A stretch of DNA of 64,000 bases from Tethya wilhelma. Taxonomy: Eukaryota; Porifera; Demospongiae; Tethyida; Tethyidae. Below the pieces are notes generated by a model. It worked only from the letters and a program-made list of their open reading frames with translations, searched no databases and had not been told where the DNA came from. The stretch is taken from the NCBI GenBank assembly GCA_964030475.1, contig CAXIPT010000006.1, forward strand, positions 6,050,231 to 6,114,230. Direction: 5' to 3'. Positions within the stretch are counted from its first letter, which is position 1. Each line of letters starts with the position of its first letter. Below, one piece after another: positions 35,325-46,305 of this stretch. The translations under genes and the position numbers were made by a program.

Positions 35325-35620
35325 GGTAGCTAATGCGCATGCGCATAATAATGCCACGTGGATAATCAATGACCTTTGAACTCTACAAGAAGATGGCTAC
35401 ATTGAAGTACATGAATTTATACTCTCAGTTTCAAAGCTTTCTAGTTTTTGTTTAGGCTTATTTGTGATGAAAACGNGTTGATAATCTGTCAGTGAGAGCC
35501 TCTGAGCAAGTTTGAAGACTCAATTTTGTTTGGTTAAATTTTTATGATCATAAACATTTTGTATTGTGCCTATGGGACATTTGGCCCATTCCTACTATAC
35601 GTACTACCGTACGTATGACA
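35325..35620 (+). repeat. Repeat family B, partial copy 2
   Basis: It ends with the same CCCATTCCTACTATACGTAC terminus. It contains a single n (35476). Confidence 0.65.
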
Positions 35621-35639
35621 ATGTCATGCACAATATAAT

Positions 35640-36360
35640 AGGGTGAGGAACTTCCACTCTTGCAGAGCACTAGTGTTCAGGTAAGTCAATAATAATTTTA
35701 TGTGTACATGTAGTGAACAAATTGCATAGCAAGGAGTAGTGACAATTACAATATCCTTAATCAAGAAGCTATATAGTTAGGTTACAGATGTGAGAAATAT
35801 CAATGCATGTATGTGCATGTATAGTTTTCAGTAAGTACACTATATGCAACAACAAAACCATAAAACTCATATACATGTAGTACTCCACTTTTGGTTATTT
35901 TAATTTGGTACATATTTAATTTATACATCTACAGTCTGTGAATTATAACACAACAACAGGTGTACAGCTTCTACTGCAAGACGAGGTATGGGATTTGCTG
36001 AATATACTGGCATGGCAAGACATATAGGTTATCACCACTGAACATGTAGAAGAGAGCCTGTTTGCTGTTTATACCAACAAGAGTAAAAACATAGAGTGAA
36101 AGTTAATGTGTAAACAAAGTCACTCTCTCTCTCTCTATATATATATAAGACAGAATGAGGTTAAGCTATACAGTCATTTCCTAGTTCCTAGAGGCTTCTT
36201 CAAGTTTTTAGAAGTACATTTACATTAAAAAGTATAAGGAGCTAAAACTTGACATAATTATAGCAGCAGCAGATCTATAGATGTCTTCTAAAATATTTTT
36301 ATTATAAAGACTTAGTGTAACTTTGCTTTAGCCATTCTCTTGTGATTTTGTGGCTAGAAT
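35640..36360. other. No gene seen
   Basis: AT-rich spacer between two family B copies. No coding frame is supported. Confidence 0.5.
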
Positions 36361-36361
36361 C

Positions 36362-36870
36362 ATACGTACGGTACGTATAGTAGGAATGGGCCGAATGTCC
36401 CATAGACACAATACAAAATGTTGGTCACCATAAAGATCTAGTCAAACAAAATTAAGCCTTCAAACTTGCTCAGAGGCTCTAACTGGCAGAATACCAATCG
36501 CATGCAAGGCCTAAAACTCACAGAAACTTTCCTCAGCACTCGTAGAGAGAGCTAGTGGTGAGCCACAACAGGCATTTTTGTTCTCCTAACGTACGTACGT
36601 ACGTACGTACTTTCTAACTGCATGACTTACTTGAAAAGCATTTCCAGACTTGAAAACCAGAATGTGTTGAGCCAACTTTGACAGCACAAAGTAAATCCTT
36701 TTCACAGGTAGTACATTCCTTGATACTCGTTTACATCACAAATAAGCCTAAACAAAAACTAGAAAGCTTTGAAACTGAGAATATAAATTCACTGTACTTC
36801 AATGTAGCCATTTGTAGGTAGAGTTCAAAGGTCATTGATTACCCACGTGGCATTTAATGGTTGTTTCCCC
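36362..36870 (-). repeat. Repeat family B, copy 3 (inverted), with (ACGT)n core
   Basis: It starts CATACGTACGGTACGTATAG and carries an ACGT microsatellite at about 36,590-36,610. It is cut at GCATTTAATGG before the minisatellite. Confidence 0.7.
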
Positions 36871-36936
36871 ATTTAAGAATCACGAAATATGCTGACTCAG
36901 CTATTATCATGCATGTGTGTAGTTTTTTTTTTCTAG

Positions 36937-37270
36937 TCTTCTTTGCCTCCCTAGAGTCTCCCTGGTCTCCCTGGTCTCCCTGGTCTCCCTGTCTCTTACG
37001 TCTCCTTGTCTCCCTGGTCCCCTATGTCTCCCTGGTCTCCCTGGTCTCCCTGGTCTCCCTGGTCTCCCTGGTCTCTCTGGTCTCCTTTATCTCCCTATCT
37101 CCCTGGTCTCCCTGTCCCCTATGTCTCCCTGGTCTCCTAGTCTCCCTGGTCTCCCTGTCTCTTATGTCTCCCTGTCTCCCTGGTCCCCTACGTCTCCCTA
37201 GTCTCCCTGGTCTCCTTTGTCTCCCTGGTCTCCCTGGTCTCTCTGGTCTCCTTTATCTCCCTGTCTCCCT
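36937..37270. repeat. Minisatellite, CTCCCTGGT-type 9-bp units
   Basis: About 330 bp of CTCCCTGGT units with variants (CTCCCTGTC, TCCTTTATC), ending at a single n (37271). The apparent Ser/Leu/Trp/Pro-rich frame across it is an artefact of the repeat. Confidence 0.9.
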
Positions 37271-37289
37271 NGGCGATCCACAAAAACAG

Positions 37290-38180
37290 CGAAATTTATT
37301 TCTAGCTATATGGTATTCCACTGTTCAGACAAGTGATAAGATTGGCAGTAATTTGAACCATTAATGTGATATGTGATACTGTTGCTGATAAGCTATATTC
37401 ATCTACAGTAGCCTCGTTCCCAGGCTCCTCCTTCACGAATATTTTCTTCAAAAATAAGGAAGGAGAGAGCCTGGTACTATTAGTTATGTGAATAACATAC
37501 AGGGTAGGCGTCTGGTAGACGTGATCTAGTATTACGCACTTTATCTAAAATGTGTCACGCAATTGCTTAGTCTTGTCAGTTGATGTGAGCAAAAGTTTCT
37601 GCGTAGCTACGAGCTCTGAGAGAGCTAGATGTAGAAGATGATGGGATTGGACAAGAAAAAAGCATGCAGCCAGTAGTCTCCAATGATCATCTCATAGGCA
37701 GCAGATATAAATGGCAGTCTATCAGTGAATCAGCGTTTTCGGTTCTGTGTCCAGTCTCGACCTCTCAATCTGACCAAACCAAAGTACAAAACAAAAGCAA
37801 TAATCACAAAGTACATTTTATCTCTTAGCATACAAGAAATACATTTGAACAAGCAAATGGTAGGGTTTTTTTCAAGCGTTCTACTGTTTTGTTTTGTCCG
37901 CGGTTGCTCTCAGGAAACTTTGACAAGCTAACTAACCTGAATTACGTAAAACAGTATGTCACTCACGTGACTACTGGTACCAGGCTCTTATTTTCAAAGA
38001 AAACGAGACTATACATCTACAGATCATTCCTGAAACAAGACATGTCTCAATTTCAGCACATAACTACTTCATTTGTATTTTTGATTCCTTAATTATTGCT
38101 GTAAATGGCTAAATTTTACAGCACTACCCATTCCTGTACTGCTTATTTTTGAAATTTTTACTACTTGTTATAATGCGCTA
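37290..38180. mobile_element. MITE family A copy interrupted by a TAGCCTCG-type element
   Basis: Left part: GACAAGTGATAAGATTGGCA, equivalent to 48,755-48,825 of the A copy there. Right part: ATAACTACTTCATTT to AATTTTTACTACTTG. Between them lies 37409-38013, starting TAGCCTCGTTCCCAGG and ending AACGAGACTATA, with CATCTACAG on both sides (37400-37408 and 38014-38022). This gives a clear relative age: A is older than the insertion. Confidence 0.75.
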
Positions 38181-38214
38181 TTTTGTGTACTTATATAAGC
38201 AACACACTTTAGCA

Positions 38215-38515
38215 AGTCAGTTTTGGTCAGAGTTCAATCCAGAGCAACTATTAAAGACTTTCTTTTTGCTGCTACAAAGCTTTAGAGAGCGTGAATTCGA
38301 TCTAGTGATCTAGCAAGCACGTACTTCGATTTGATTTAATGAATGGATGGAGCTTATAAATTAGCTAGTTAAGTAGGTGTGGTTTCCAGTCGCACAAAAT
38401 TTTTGGCATTTGCACGCAGCATTTTTACTGAGCACTTGTCACTAAATGGCTTTTAAAGCTATTTATTCCCAGTACAATAGTACCAGGGGCCTAGCCAGGA
38501 GTTTAGAAAAGACTC
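38215..38515 (+). mobile_element. hAT-like MITE, degraded copy
   Basis: It aligns with the interior and right end of 46545-46956 (shared GTGTGGTTTCC and GTCGCACAAAAT, ending in a GCCTAGCCAGG-type terminus). It lies directly upstream of the second seven-helix gene. Confidence 0.55.
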
Positions 38516-38681
38516 TAAGGTTAATTAACTTTTGTAGAGTTATATATTAACATGTTACAATATTGCACTATTATATGAGACATCTGTGTCATTTCTGTTT
38601 ACCTAATACTGTATAGTAGATAATACTGGGAATATGTGGCTATAAGTACAGCTTTCTTAATACAAATTAATATTTCTACAG

Positions 38682-40403
38682 TATATCCGAAAGTCGACAC
38701 AAGTAATATTTGTGGTGCTAGTTCTTCTGTTACTAGCTAAATCAATTCTACGCACAGCAAGGTATTCTCTCAGTATAACAGAAAGCAATGAATGTAGCAA
38801 TGTGACATCTGAAAATGAGACATTTTTCATTGTTACTCCTGATATGGTCTTTCCTGTTATTGTGGTAAATGAGAAATCAAAGAAGGAAAAAATTTCAATC
38901 ATAATAGATGGAAATGAGACAACTGTACAAGCTGACAAGACAATTCCTGTTGTTACAATAAATGACACATCAAAAAAGGAAACTATTCAAATAGCTACAG
39001 ATGGAAAAGGATCAGTTGAGAAACAAATATTGACTAGTGCTATTTACGCACTGGTAGGAGTACTTAGAGCAGTAGAATATTGGTTACTTGCCTATAGTTT
39101 GCTTGCATTTTACAAAACTTGGAATGGAACACAAAATTTAATAGCCGAAAGAGTGCTCAACATTTTGAAACAATTAATGGGAAGCTGTAAACGTACCCGT
39201 GAATGTGTATGTAAAGGGATCATCAACATCTCTTTTTTTGTTTTGTACATCATTCTTGGATTAGCAGTACCAATTTTAGGAATAGTTACAGAAAAAAAAC
39301 ATATTGAGGACGTAAAATGCGATGAGAATTTTGCCAAAATACACTATGCTTACAGTGATATAGACTTTATACGTTACCTGACTGATTTTATAGTACGTGT
39401 TGGGATGATTATCATTACAATAGTAGTTGGAAAAGTGTGGTCTACCAATAAGACAACCTATAAGAACAATGCTGATAGGCAAAGAGCTGAGAGGCAAAAA
39501 GCAGAGCAGCAAAAAGCAACAAAACTTGCTACACAAATAGCTACAATGATAGCAATAGAAGCAGCTACTAGAGAAGCTACAAAACAAATCAACAAACAAC
39601 CAGAAACATCTGCTACAAACAAAGAAGAAGTTGAAAGCCATAACAAAGTAATAACTACAGATTTTAGCACTGCTACACAAGCAGCTATAGAAGAAGCTAT
39701 ACAAGCAGCCATAGCAGTAGCAGATTCGAAAGCTAAAGAAGTGGTACAAAAAATGGTCATAAATAAAACAGATCTAGATGCAGAAGTAGCTACAACTGTA
39801 GCTATAAAACTAGCTACAGAAGCAGCTATGGAAAAGGCATCTGAGGAAGTGACCAGAATTTCAAGTGATAGTCAATCATCAAGCTCAAATTCCAACAAGT
39901 ATACTAAGTGTATAGAAATGTACATAACAGATGCTCATGTCAAAACACTTGAAGCAAATTATAACAAAAATGGACAGCTTATACGAACTTTAAGTGAAAT
40001 CTTTCAAATCTGGTTTATCCTACCATGGATAATCTACTTCATCGCAGCTTCTCTTGAAGTTGAAGATGTTTTGTTACCTTGGCAAGATGCAACACACACA
40101 ACAACACCCATTTATGCCAAAATGTATTATCTTGTGTACAACATAAACCAGTTAATCACCCTTCTAGTGCCATACCTATGTGCTAGACAAATGGAAGCTT
40201 GTCATAGAGAGTACTTCAGGCGTATGGAAGATGAAATTTCAACATATGTCTTTGGAAACACAATGAGTATTTCAAAAAATGAACACTATAACTTTTGCCC
40301 ACGCATAGCAGGCACTAACATCTTGATTGATATAAGCAGCCCACTCTACTTTCTATTTCTACTTCTGGGCTTCTTCTTAGCAATCTGTGAAACACTTATA
40401 TAA
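38682..40403 (+). CDS. Unrecognised seven-helix membrane protein, copy 2, intact frame with large alanine/threonine-rich loop
   Basis: After acceptor TATTTCTACAG one uninterrupted frame of 573 codons runs to TAA, so an upstream start exon is needed. The exon boundary is at the same protein position as in copy 1. Seven predicted helices: VIFVVLVLLLLAKSI, YALVGVLRAVEYWLLAYSLL, ISFFVLYIILGLAVPILGIV, DFIRYLTDFIVRVGMIIITI, IWFILPWIIYFIAASLEV, YYLVYNINQLITLLVPYL and SPLYFLFLLLGFFLAI. Loop 1 has many Asn-glycosylation sites and two short similar units around VFPVIVVNEKSKKE and TIPVVTINDTSKKE. Between helices 4 and 5 stands an insert of about 140 residues made of imperfect repeats such as KLATQIATMIAIEAATREAT and AAIEEAIQAAIAVADSKA, strongly helical. 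Copy 1 lacks it. No known family was recognised; receptor or channel function is not shown. Confidence 0.75.
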   Translation, partial: YIRKSTQVIFVVLVLLLLAKSILRTARYSLSITESNECSNVTSENETFFIVTPDMVFPVIVVNEKSKKEKISIIIDGNETTVQADKTIPVVTINDTSKKETIQIATDGKGSVEKQILTSAIYALVGVLRAVEYWLLAYSLLAFYKTWNGTQNLIAERVLNILKQLMGSCKRTRECVCKGIINISFFVLYIILGLAVPILGIVTEKKHIEDVKCDENFAKIHYAYSDIDFIRYLTDFIVRVGMIIITIVVGKVWSTNKTTYKNNADRQRAERQKAEQQKATKLATQIATMIAIEAATREATKQINKQPETSATNKEEVESHNKVITTDFSTATQAAIEEAIQAAIAVADSKAKEVVQKMVINKTDLDAEVATTVAIKLATEAAMEKASEEVTRISSDSQSSSSNSNKYTKCIEMYITDAHVKTLEANYNKNGQLIRTLSEIFQIWFILPWIIYFIAASLEVEDVLLPWQDATHTTTPIYAKMYYLVYNINQLITLLVPYLCARQMEACHREYFRRMEDEISTYVFGNTMSISKNEHYNFCPRIAGTNILIDISSPLYFLFLLLGFFLAICETLI

Positions 40404-40626
40404 CTGTACATTAATCTCTATGAACTACTTCAGTATCCATGTATGACTACTTAAATTGAACACATCTAGAAGCTTATACTTTGTAGTGATTTAGTTAAAC
40501 TCTATCACTTGGGTTGACTTATATTGGTATAGTGTAATACATTTTACACAGTGCAAGATACGTATACATCACACATGTCACACTACTTTAAGTTTGTTTT
40601 GGGTTAATTATCATTTGTTACTATGT
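40404..40626. other. 3' flank of seven-helix gene
   Basis: AT-rich, with no element seen before MITE A begins. Confidence 0.4.
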
Positions 40627-40990
40627 AAGTAGTAAAAATTTTATAAAAATGAGAAGTGTAGAAATGGGCAGTGCTGTAAAAAGCAAGGAAACAAGACAAG
40701 TCTCTGAATTTCGGCACATGACTACTTCATTTTCATGACTCAAGCATAGTACGTGAAATGTCAGCCATTTGGCTCAATGGACATGAGTTAATGCAAGCAA
40801 TCACTTGACTAATTATTTGGATGAAAGGACAAGCATGTAGAATGTAGATACACAGTAACGTTTGAGAGTTGGGCACAAAAAATGAAGTAGTCATGTGCCG
40901 AAATTCAGAGACTTGTCTTGTTTCCTTGCTTTTTACAGCACTGCCCATTCCTATATACACTTCTCATTTTTATAAAATTTTTACTACTTG
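40627..40990. mobile_element. MITE family A, copy 2
   Basis: TIRs of about 105 bp (GTAGTAAAAATTTTATAAAA ... inverse) match 34367-34718, including much of the centre. Confidence 0.8.
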
Positions 40991-41610
40991 TTCATTAACT
41001 TTTTTAAACATCGATTAAGGTGCTCAATTGCATGGAGATAACCACACAACAGAGACTAGTCAGTCTCTACAAAAAGCAGAAGTGTACATTTGATGCGCAT
41101 GCGCATTATAGCATGAAAAACACGTGGTCTATTGACGACCTTTACCTACATAAAAATGACTAAATAAAAAGTACAGGATTTTATATCAAGAGTTTCAAAG
41201 CTGCCTAGATTTTGTTTGCTGCCTTTTTCGCCAGCAAACTAGTAGAAAAGGACGGTACTACAGATGAATTGAAGTCTTACTATATGGTCAAAGTTGTCTC
41301 AATGTCTTTTGTTTGTCTAGAAATCGCGTTCAATTAAGTAAGTCAGTTAGGAAGGAAGGAAGATGAACAAAATTGTACTGTTGTGACTTCTCGCCAGCGC
41401 TCTCTCCAGAGTGCTCTGGAAACTTTCTGCCAGTTTTCTTTGTTAATACAGTAAGTAAACTGTCTGTGGGAGACTATTGAATGCATTTGAAGGCTTAGCT
41501 TTCTTTCCTTGAAAGTTTATAAGCATGAACATTTTGTATTGTGTCTATGGGACAGTCAGCCCATTCCTACTATACGTACTATACCGTACGTATGAACTAC
41601 CGTACGTATG
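40991..41610 (+). repeat. Repeat family B, copy 4
   Basis: It matches 34719-35320 and ends with CCATTCCTACTATACGTAC and a duplicated CCGTACGTATGA. Confidence 0.7.
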
Positions 41611-41790
41611 ATATAATTATATGCTACAGGCCAGCATTAGGGTTGTTTGGAGTTTGAGTTTGAAATTTAATAACAGTTTGTAATTTTAAACATCAAGGTC
41701 ACTAGAGCAGCTCACACAGGTAATAATGGATGGGTGCATGAGTGGAAAAACACAATAAAATTCTTCATCTACATTACGGTACAATCATAC

Positions 41791-41940
41791 CTCAGTGAGC
41801 TTGATGATCTCCCCACTGGATAGACAGATCAAGCTTCTTGTTGTCATCCAACACAGTGTTCATGTTCTCAATCCATATGGCATCCACAGGACCAACAAAG
41901 ATATACCACTTCTTAGCAGGAGTACCACTAGTACTGTTGA
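41791..41940 (-). pseudogene. Second dynein heavy chain fragment, frameshifted
   Basis: The minus strand gives [18 protein letters not shown] and [13 protein letters not shown], a near-universal dynein AAA-module motif. A 4-nt insertion then shifts the frame before SGEIIKLTE and a good donor site. This region precedes, in the full protein, the exons found at 5.1-9.4 kb. It is on the same strand but 32 kb away, with unrelated genes between. It could be a dispersed fragment of the same lost gene or of another dynein gene. Confidence 0.75.
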
Positions 41941-42505
41941 CACCAGCACGAATGAGACACACCAGGCTCCACCCTCACATTCTCCAGCACAGAGAGCTAT
42001 AGGGCCTCACGACCTTATAATCACAAAAAAATATAAGCTCTGTAACTAGCTTTTCAAGGAAAATAATGCATCTCTCTAGATGTTGGCATATTTTCTTCTG
42101 CATTAGCAAGCTCTGTAGTGTATTTGAAAAATGCATGCTAATCAATGCATAAATTGCGTGTACTAGATTGACAAAATATTTTCGGTGATATAATAATCTA
42201 AACTATCTACAAAGCTCTTCCTGGCATACCTGTCTGTGGCACCCTCTCCACCCTGGGCTGAGGGAGGGTGACAAAGGGAAATGCTCCAGGCTGAGCTGTC
42301 ACAGTCTTGTCAAACAGGATCGGGCGTCTTTATTCAGCGGAATGACCTACTGAAATGGAACGGTGGAATGGAATGGAATTGATGACCTTTACCAGTCGTA
42401 TAAACATTGCGCATGCTCAGTAGGTGCAGCTACACCTCGTGGGTTCTCTATTTTGCCAGTGTAGCCCAAGGGAAACCAAAAAGAATCCGCTGTAATCTTG
42501 GTGTC
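41941..42505. other. Mostly unassigned; possible coding piece on minus strand near 42,237-42,330
   Basis: The minus strand near 42,237-42,330 reads ILFDKTVTAQPGAFPFVTL and PQPRVERVPQT before a possible donor (GGTATGCC). No family is recognised. Confidence 0.3.
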
Positions 42506-43184
42506 ATGGCCTTTGGATCACGAGATAACCCCATCATTTTGGGTTCTTCACCAGCTAGTTCACCCGTAAAAGTCTTGGAAGGTGATAAGTACAGGTAAAA
42601 TGAAATTCAATGGTCACGTTTTTGGATCATCAGCTAGCCTAGTAATAGTCTATAGTACTTTCAACATGAAGATTTTTGGGTAGTTCTATTTTTCCCCATA
42701 TTTTAGACATTTGTGACCCAATTTTGGAAAACCGACCAGATGTAGTAAAACTTTATTTGTAGTAATCGGCGATTGTAGTGTAATTCGCGACGCGCGCGCG
42801 AAATTAATTTTTTTGCACCAATGGGGAGGGGCACACCTTGGCGAGCTGCAGACGTGATTTTACGGGTGGGGCTGCTTCTATTGCTGAGATATAAGCGTTT
42901 GAATGCAGCTATGTCAGCTATGGCTAGCTTCTCTCCCGTTAGTACACGGGATGCGTTGCCATGTTCATTGATTAATTATTCTGATAAATACATGATGCAG
43001 CTGCTGCTGTGCATCTCATTATAATCTTGCATATTTAATGTGCAACAAAAAACAATGCATTGTTCATGAACTAAACACTTCTAGCAGAAAGAAATTTCTT
43101 CCAGATGATCAGAAGATGGCCCACAGTGTTGCAGAATCGCTGGGCTATGCCAGGAGCTGTTTATCTGTGCATAATAATGAATGA
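42506..43184 (+). CDS. Small unrecognised protein, 61 aa, 2 exons
   Basis: Exon 42506-42594 starts ATGGCCTTTGG and ends at CAG|GTAAAA. Exon 43088-43184 follows TTCTAGCAG and ends in TGA. Together they give 62 codons exactly. The product begins MAFGSRDNPIILGSSPASSP and ends SLGYARSCLSVHNNE. AATAAA at 43,205 could be its polyadenylation signal. I do not recognise it; the Ser/Pro-rich start looks disordered. It could also be the first part of a longer gene spliced elsewhere. Confidence 0.45.
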
Positions 43185-43295
43185 ATGTATTGTACATTGT
43201 GTATAATAAATTTGCAATGAAATTTGTGGGGGAAAGAAGCTAAGCGCTTCTTATTATGGGCAATANACATGTGTATTCCACCAACCCACTCACAG

Positions 43296-43408
43296 ATGGA
43301 GGTCTGGAGGAGATGGTGGATGAGTTGAGTGGTGGGAAGATGATGTATGCTTTCTTGAAAGTCACAGATCCTAACACTCAACTTCCTAAGAATGTCCTTG
43401 TGAATTGG
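43296..43408 (+). CDS. DBNL: Drebrin-like (Abp1) ADF-homology exon, partial
   Basis: The exon after CACTCACAG encodes [20 protein letters not shown] and [17 protein letters not shown], characteristic of the ADF-H actin-binding domain of drebrin-like proteins (human DBNL has GGLEEMVEEL and LPKFVLINW at this place). ADF-H binds F-actin at sites of endocytosis. A donor GTATGT follows. The upstream part is cut by a single n at 43266 and the downstream part by a CT microsatellite and a gap. No further exon of this gene is present in the window. Confidence 0.75.
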
Positions 43409-43422
43409 GTATGTCTTCCAAA

Positions 43423-43503
<81 letters not shown>

Positions 43504-43801
43504 NNNNNNNNNNNNNNNNNNNNNNNNNNNNNNNNNNNNNNNNNNNNNNNNNNNNNNNNNNNNNNNNNNNNNNNNNNNNNNNNNNNNNNNNNNNNNNNNN
43601 NNNNNNNNNNNNNNNNNNNNNNNNNNNNNNNNNNNNNNNNNNNNNNNNNNNNNNNNNNNNNNNNNNNNNNNNNNNNNNNNNNNNNNNNNNNNNNNNNNNN
43701 NNNNNNNNNNNNNNNNNNNNNNNNNNNNNNNNNNNNNNNNNNNNNNNNNNNNNNNNNNNNNNNNNNNNNNNNNNNNNNNNNNNNNNNNNNNNNNNNNNNN
43801 N
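43504..43801. other. Assembly gap of about 298 n between CT and CA microsatellites
   Basis: A CT run (43424-43503) enters the gap and a CA run (43802-43873) leaves it. The gene before (drebrin-like) and the gene after (G-protein beta) differ, so the true distance must exceed 298 bp or the join is wrong. Confidence 0.95.
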
Positions 43802-43875
<74 letters not shown>

Positions 43876-43880
43876 CCCAG

Positions 43881-45351
43881 GCTTGCCACTCATCCTCGTG
43901 ACATATTCACCATCTTTGCATCAGGAGTAAGTTCACATACACAACAACATTGTACTTTCATGCTCACCTCTTTCCAAGACTATCTCTCTCTCCCATGGAT
44001 ATTTCAATTTCCATTGAAAACAAGAAGAGAGAAAGTCTAGGAATGAGACTATTGACTAGTACTAAAAAGTTAAGTGCAAAATAAATGCTTACTTTTGGAA
44101 ATTATTACGTCTGCGTGCACCACACACACGTGCTCAAATTGCAATATGTATGTGATGGATGACCTTTGCCAAATATTAGAGGTAAATTTATAAAGGGTGC
44201 TACAAACCACAAAAGGACTGATTCTAGAAACAGCACTGGCACAAAAAAACTTATTCCACAAACAAAACCTAATAAAACCTGGCTTCAAAGAAAATATTTC
44301 TGCTAAATAATACATTTTCTGATTGTGACAATAAATTCTGCTCTCCAAAGGTAGAATCGGTACATAATTTTACCCAGACTCTATTTCTCTTCTCCGTAAT
44401 ATTAGAGTGTGGATCGGACAGTGTGTGTGTGGGACGCCAGGTCAGGACGGTGTGAGATGAAGTACGAGAACCAGGAGGGAGGAGACGTCAATGCTGTTCG
44501 GTTCTTCCCCAGTGGAGAGGCCCTGGCTACTGCCTGCAATGATGGCTCTGTAAGTCAACAAGTGTTGCTGTCATTTTAGTCTTATTGAGCTAGACCTTCT
44601 TTTCCACCTCTGATATGTGACAGGGTGTGTAGGTTAGTGGTAGTTGGGAAAAAGTGTTTAGCTAGCCAAGACTACTGTAATGTGTCTTGTGTGAAAAGAG
44701 ATTAAGGAATAATCACTTATGTAAAAAAAAAAATCCTGGAGACAAAATACTGTACGTGTATGTTACCTGAATCACCTCATATATTAATTCATTATTATTC
44801 CTATTATTATTCATAAGACACAGAGGGAACCTTAGTCTCTCTGGCCAGGAATTTTCCGCTCTCGGAATGTTCGGCCTGCAAGACTTGGGAGTGAAGCTGT
44901 TTTTCCATCTTTCCTCATAATTATGTAGCTTCACCTCTACGACCTGAGGGCAGACCAGGAGATCAAATTCTACACCAAGCCCAGCATTGTGTTTGGTGCT
45001 TCCTCGCTGGACTTCTCTAAGAGTGGGCGTGTCCTCTTTGCCGGCTACGATGACTATTCTGTACGAGCATGGGATGTCTTGAAGGTACAAACTGGTTCAG
45101 TTCTTGTTTGTACAGTAGTTAGCAGGAATGCAAGTTCATCTCTCTCTCTCTCTCTCTCTCTAGGGTAACCATCTCACTCTGTGGCTCCATCATCAAGATC
45201 GTGTGAGCCATCTTCAACTCTCTCCTGATGGAACAGCTCTGGGTACCTCCAGCTGGGATGGTACCATGAGGGTGAGTGAGAAGAAGAGGCTCAACGTGAT
45301 GATAATGTAGAAGATTTTTATTGTCTTTCTTTCATACAGATATGGGCGTGA
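43881..45351 (+). CDS. GNB5: G-protein beta subunit, GNB5 type, C-terminal WD repeats, 5 exons
   Basis: Exons 43881-43926, 44406-44549, 44929-45084, 45164-45271 and 45340-45351 join in phase and end IWA, as typical of G beta. WD repeats are visible: [54 protein letters not shown] and [34 protein letters not shown] is the diagnostic beta stretch. FGASS and RADQEI place it nearer beta-5, which pairs with R7 RGS proteins, than beta-1 to beta-4; this subtype call is moderate. The N-terminal coiled coil and first repeats are missing because of the gap. A CT run in the penultimate intron serves as polypyrimidine tract. Confidence 0.85.
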
Positions 45352-45368
45352 ACCGTTCTATTCTATCC

Positions 45369-45426
<58 letters not shown>

Positions 45427-46305
45427 CAGAACATGGTTGAATCATATTATTTCTCTTCTTGTTTGTGTCATAAATGTTATGATTGTGTATTTGCAGGTTT
45501 TTTATTGCTATTGTTAAACTGTGTGTGGAAAAATTAGCCTTGGTATGCTCATTATGTTGATGCTCTATCTGCATTTCTGCATGCATACTTGCAATTGCAT
45601 GTTAATTATAATTATTCTGGCCACATCTAAAAAGCCCACACGTACGTACATGCACCACATGACACTGTCACATAAATGTGATGAATTTCATGCAGCTATA
45701 TAAATTTATACCTTGAAGATCGATAATAATTAGCAGCTTGTGTCAGTTTTATTTATAACTTGATCTATTTATATCCAGTCATGCAATTAAAGTAGACCCC
45801 GGTTTATTTATCTTACTGACCAGTCTCGAGCTCTGCTGTGTGATTGTCTCCATGCAATTGCATGAGGCCATGAGCACGTATCTTAAATTAGTGTTAAAAA
45901 AATTAAGTGAATGAACAAGTAGTAATTTAACGTACGGAATATTTTTAACGCGAAAATATCTCAAACTACGGTATATTACGTACTGTGTACCTATAATAAT
46001 TTTATTATGGTCATGCTATATAATTATATAAGCCACGCATGAATGATCGACAATAATGATGGAATTCAATTGACTCATGAAAATGAAGTACTATAGTCAT
46101 GCGCCGAAATTGAGAGACTAGCTTTCCTTGATTCAATTGCTTTTTACAGCACTTCCCATATTTTTTCTAATGTGACTTCTATTCAAATTGTAGACAAGTA
46201 TAATAGTAAAAGTTAATTTTTATAAAAATGAGAAGTAGAAGGATAACATTGGAACTAATACACTTCTAAAATTATTTATTATCAGTTCGAGTTAAATTTA
46301 ATTAC
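45352..46305. other. Intergenic: GT microsatellite and fragments of repeat families A/B
   Basis: (GT)n at 45372-45422. Partial B sequence near 45,830-45,930 and half an A TIR at about 46,060-46,235 (CATGCGCCGAAATTGAGAG). No gene is seen. Confidence 0.6.

Noticed and set aside
36861..37364. 167-codon Ser/Leu/Trp/Pro-rich frame
   Set aside because: It is the translation of a 9-bp minisatellite and ends at a single n.
38215..38515. Considered as promoter or first exon of seven-helix copy 2
   Set aside because: The sequence aligns with the hAT-like MITE at 46.5 kb, so it is a mobile-element remnant.
41795..42049. Plus-strand frame over the dynein fragment
   Set aside because: The minus strand has the unmistakable dynein motif.
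43145..44040. Long open frames on both strands made of Arg-Glu, Ser-Leu, Thr-His and Cys-Val repeats
   Set aside because: They run through CT/CA microsatellites and the n gap; no real coding sequence.
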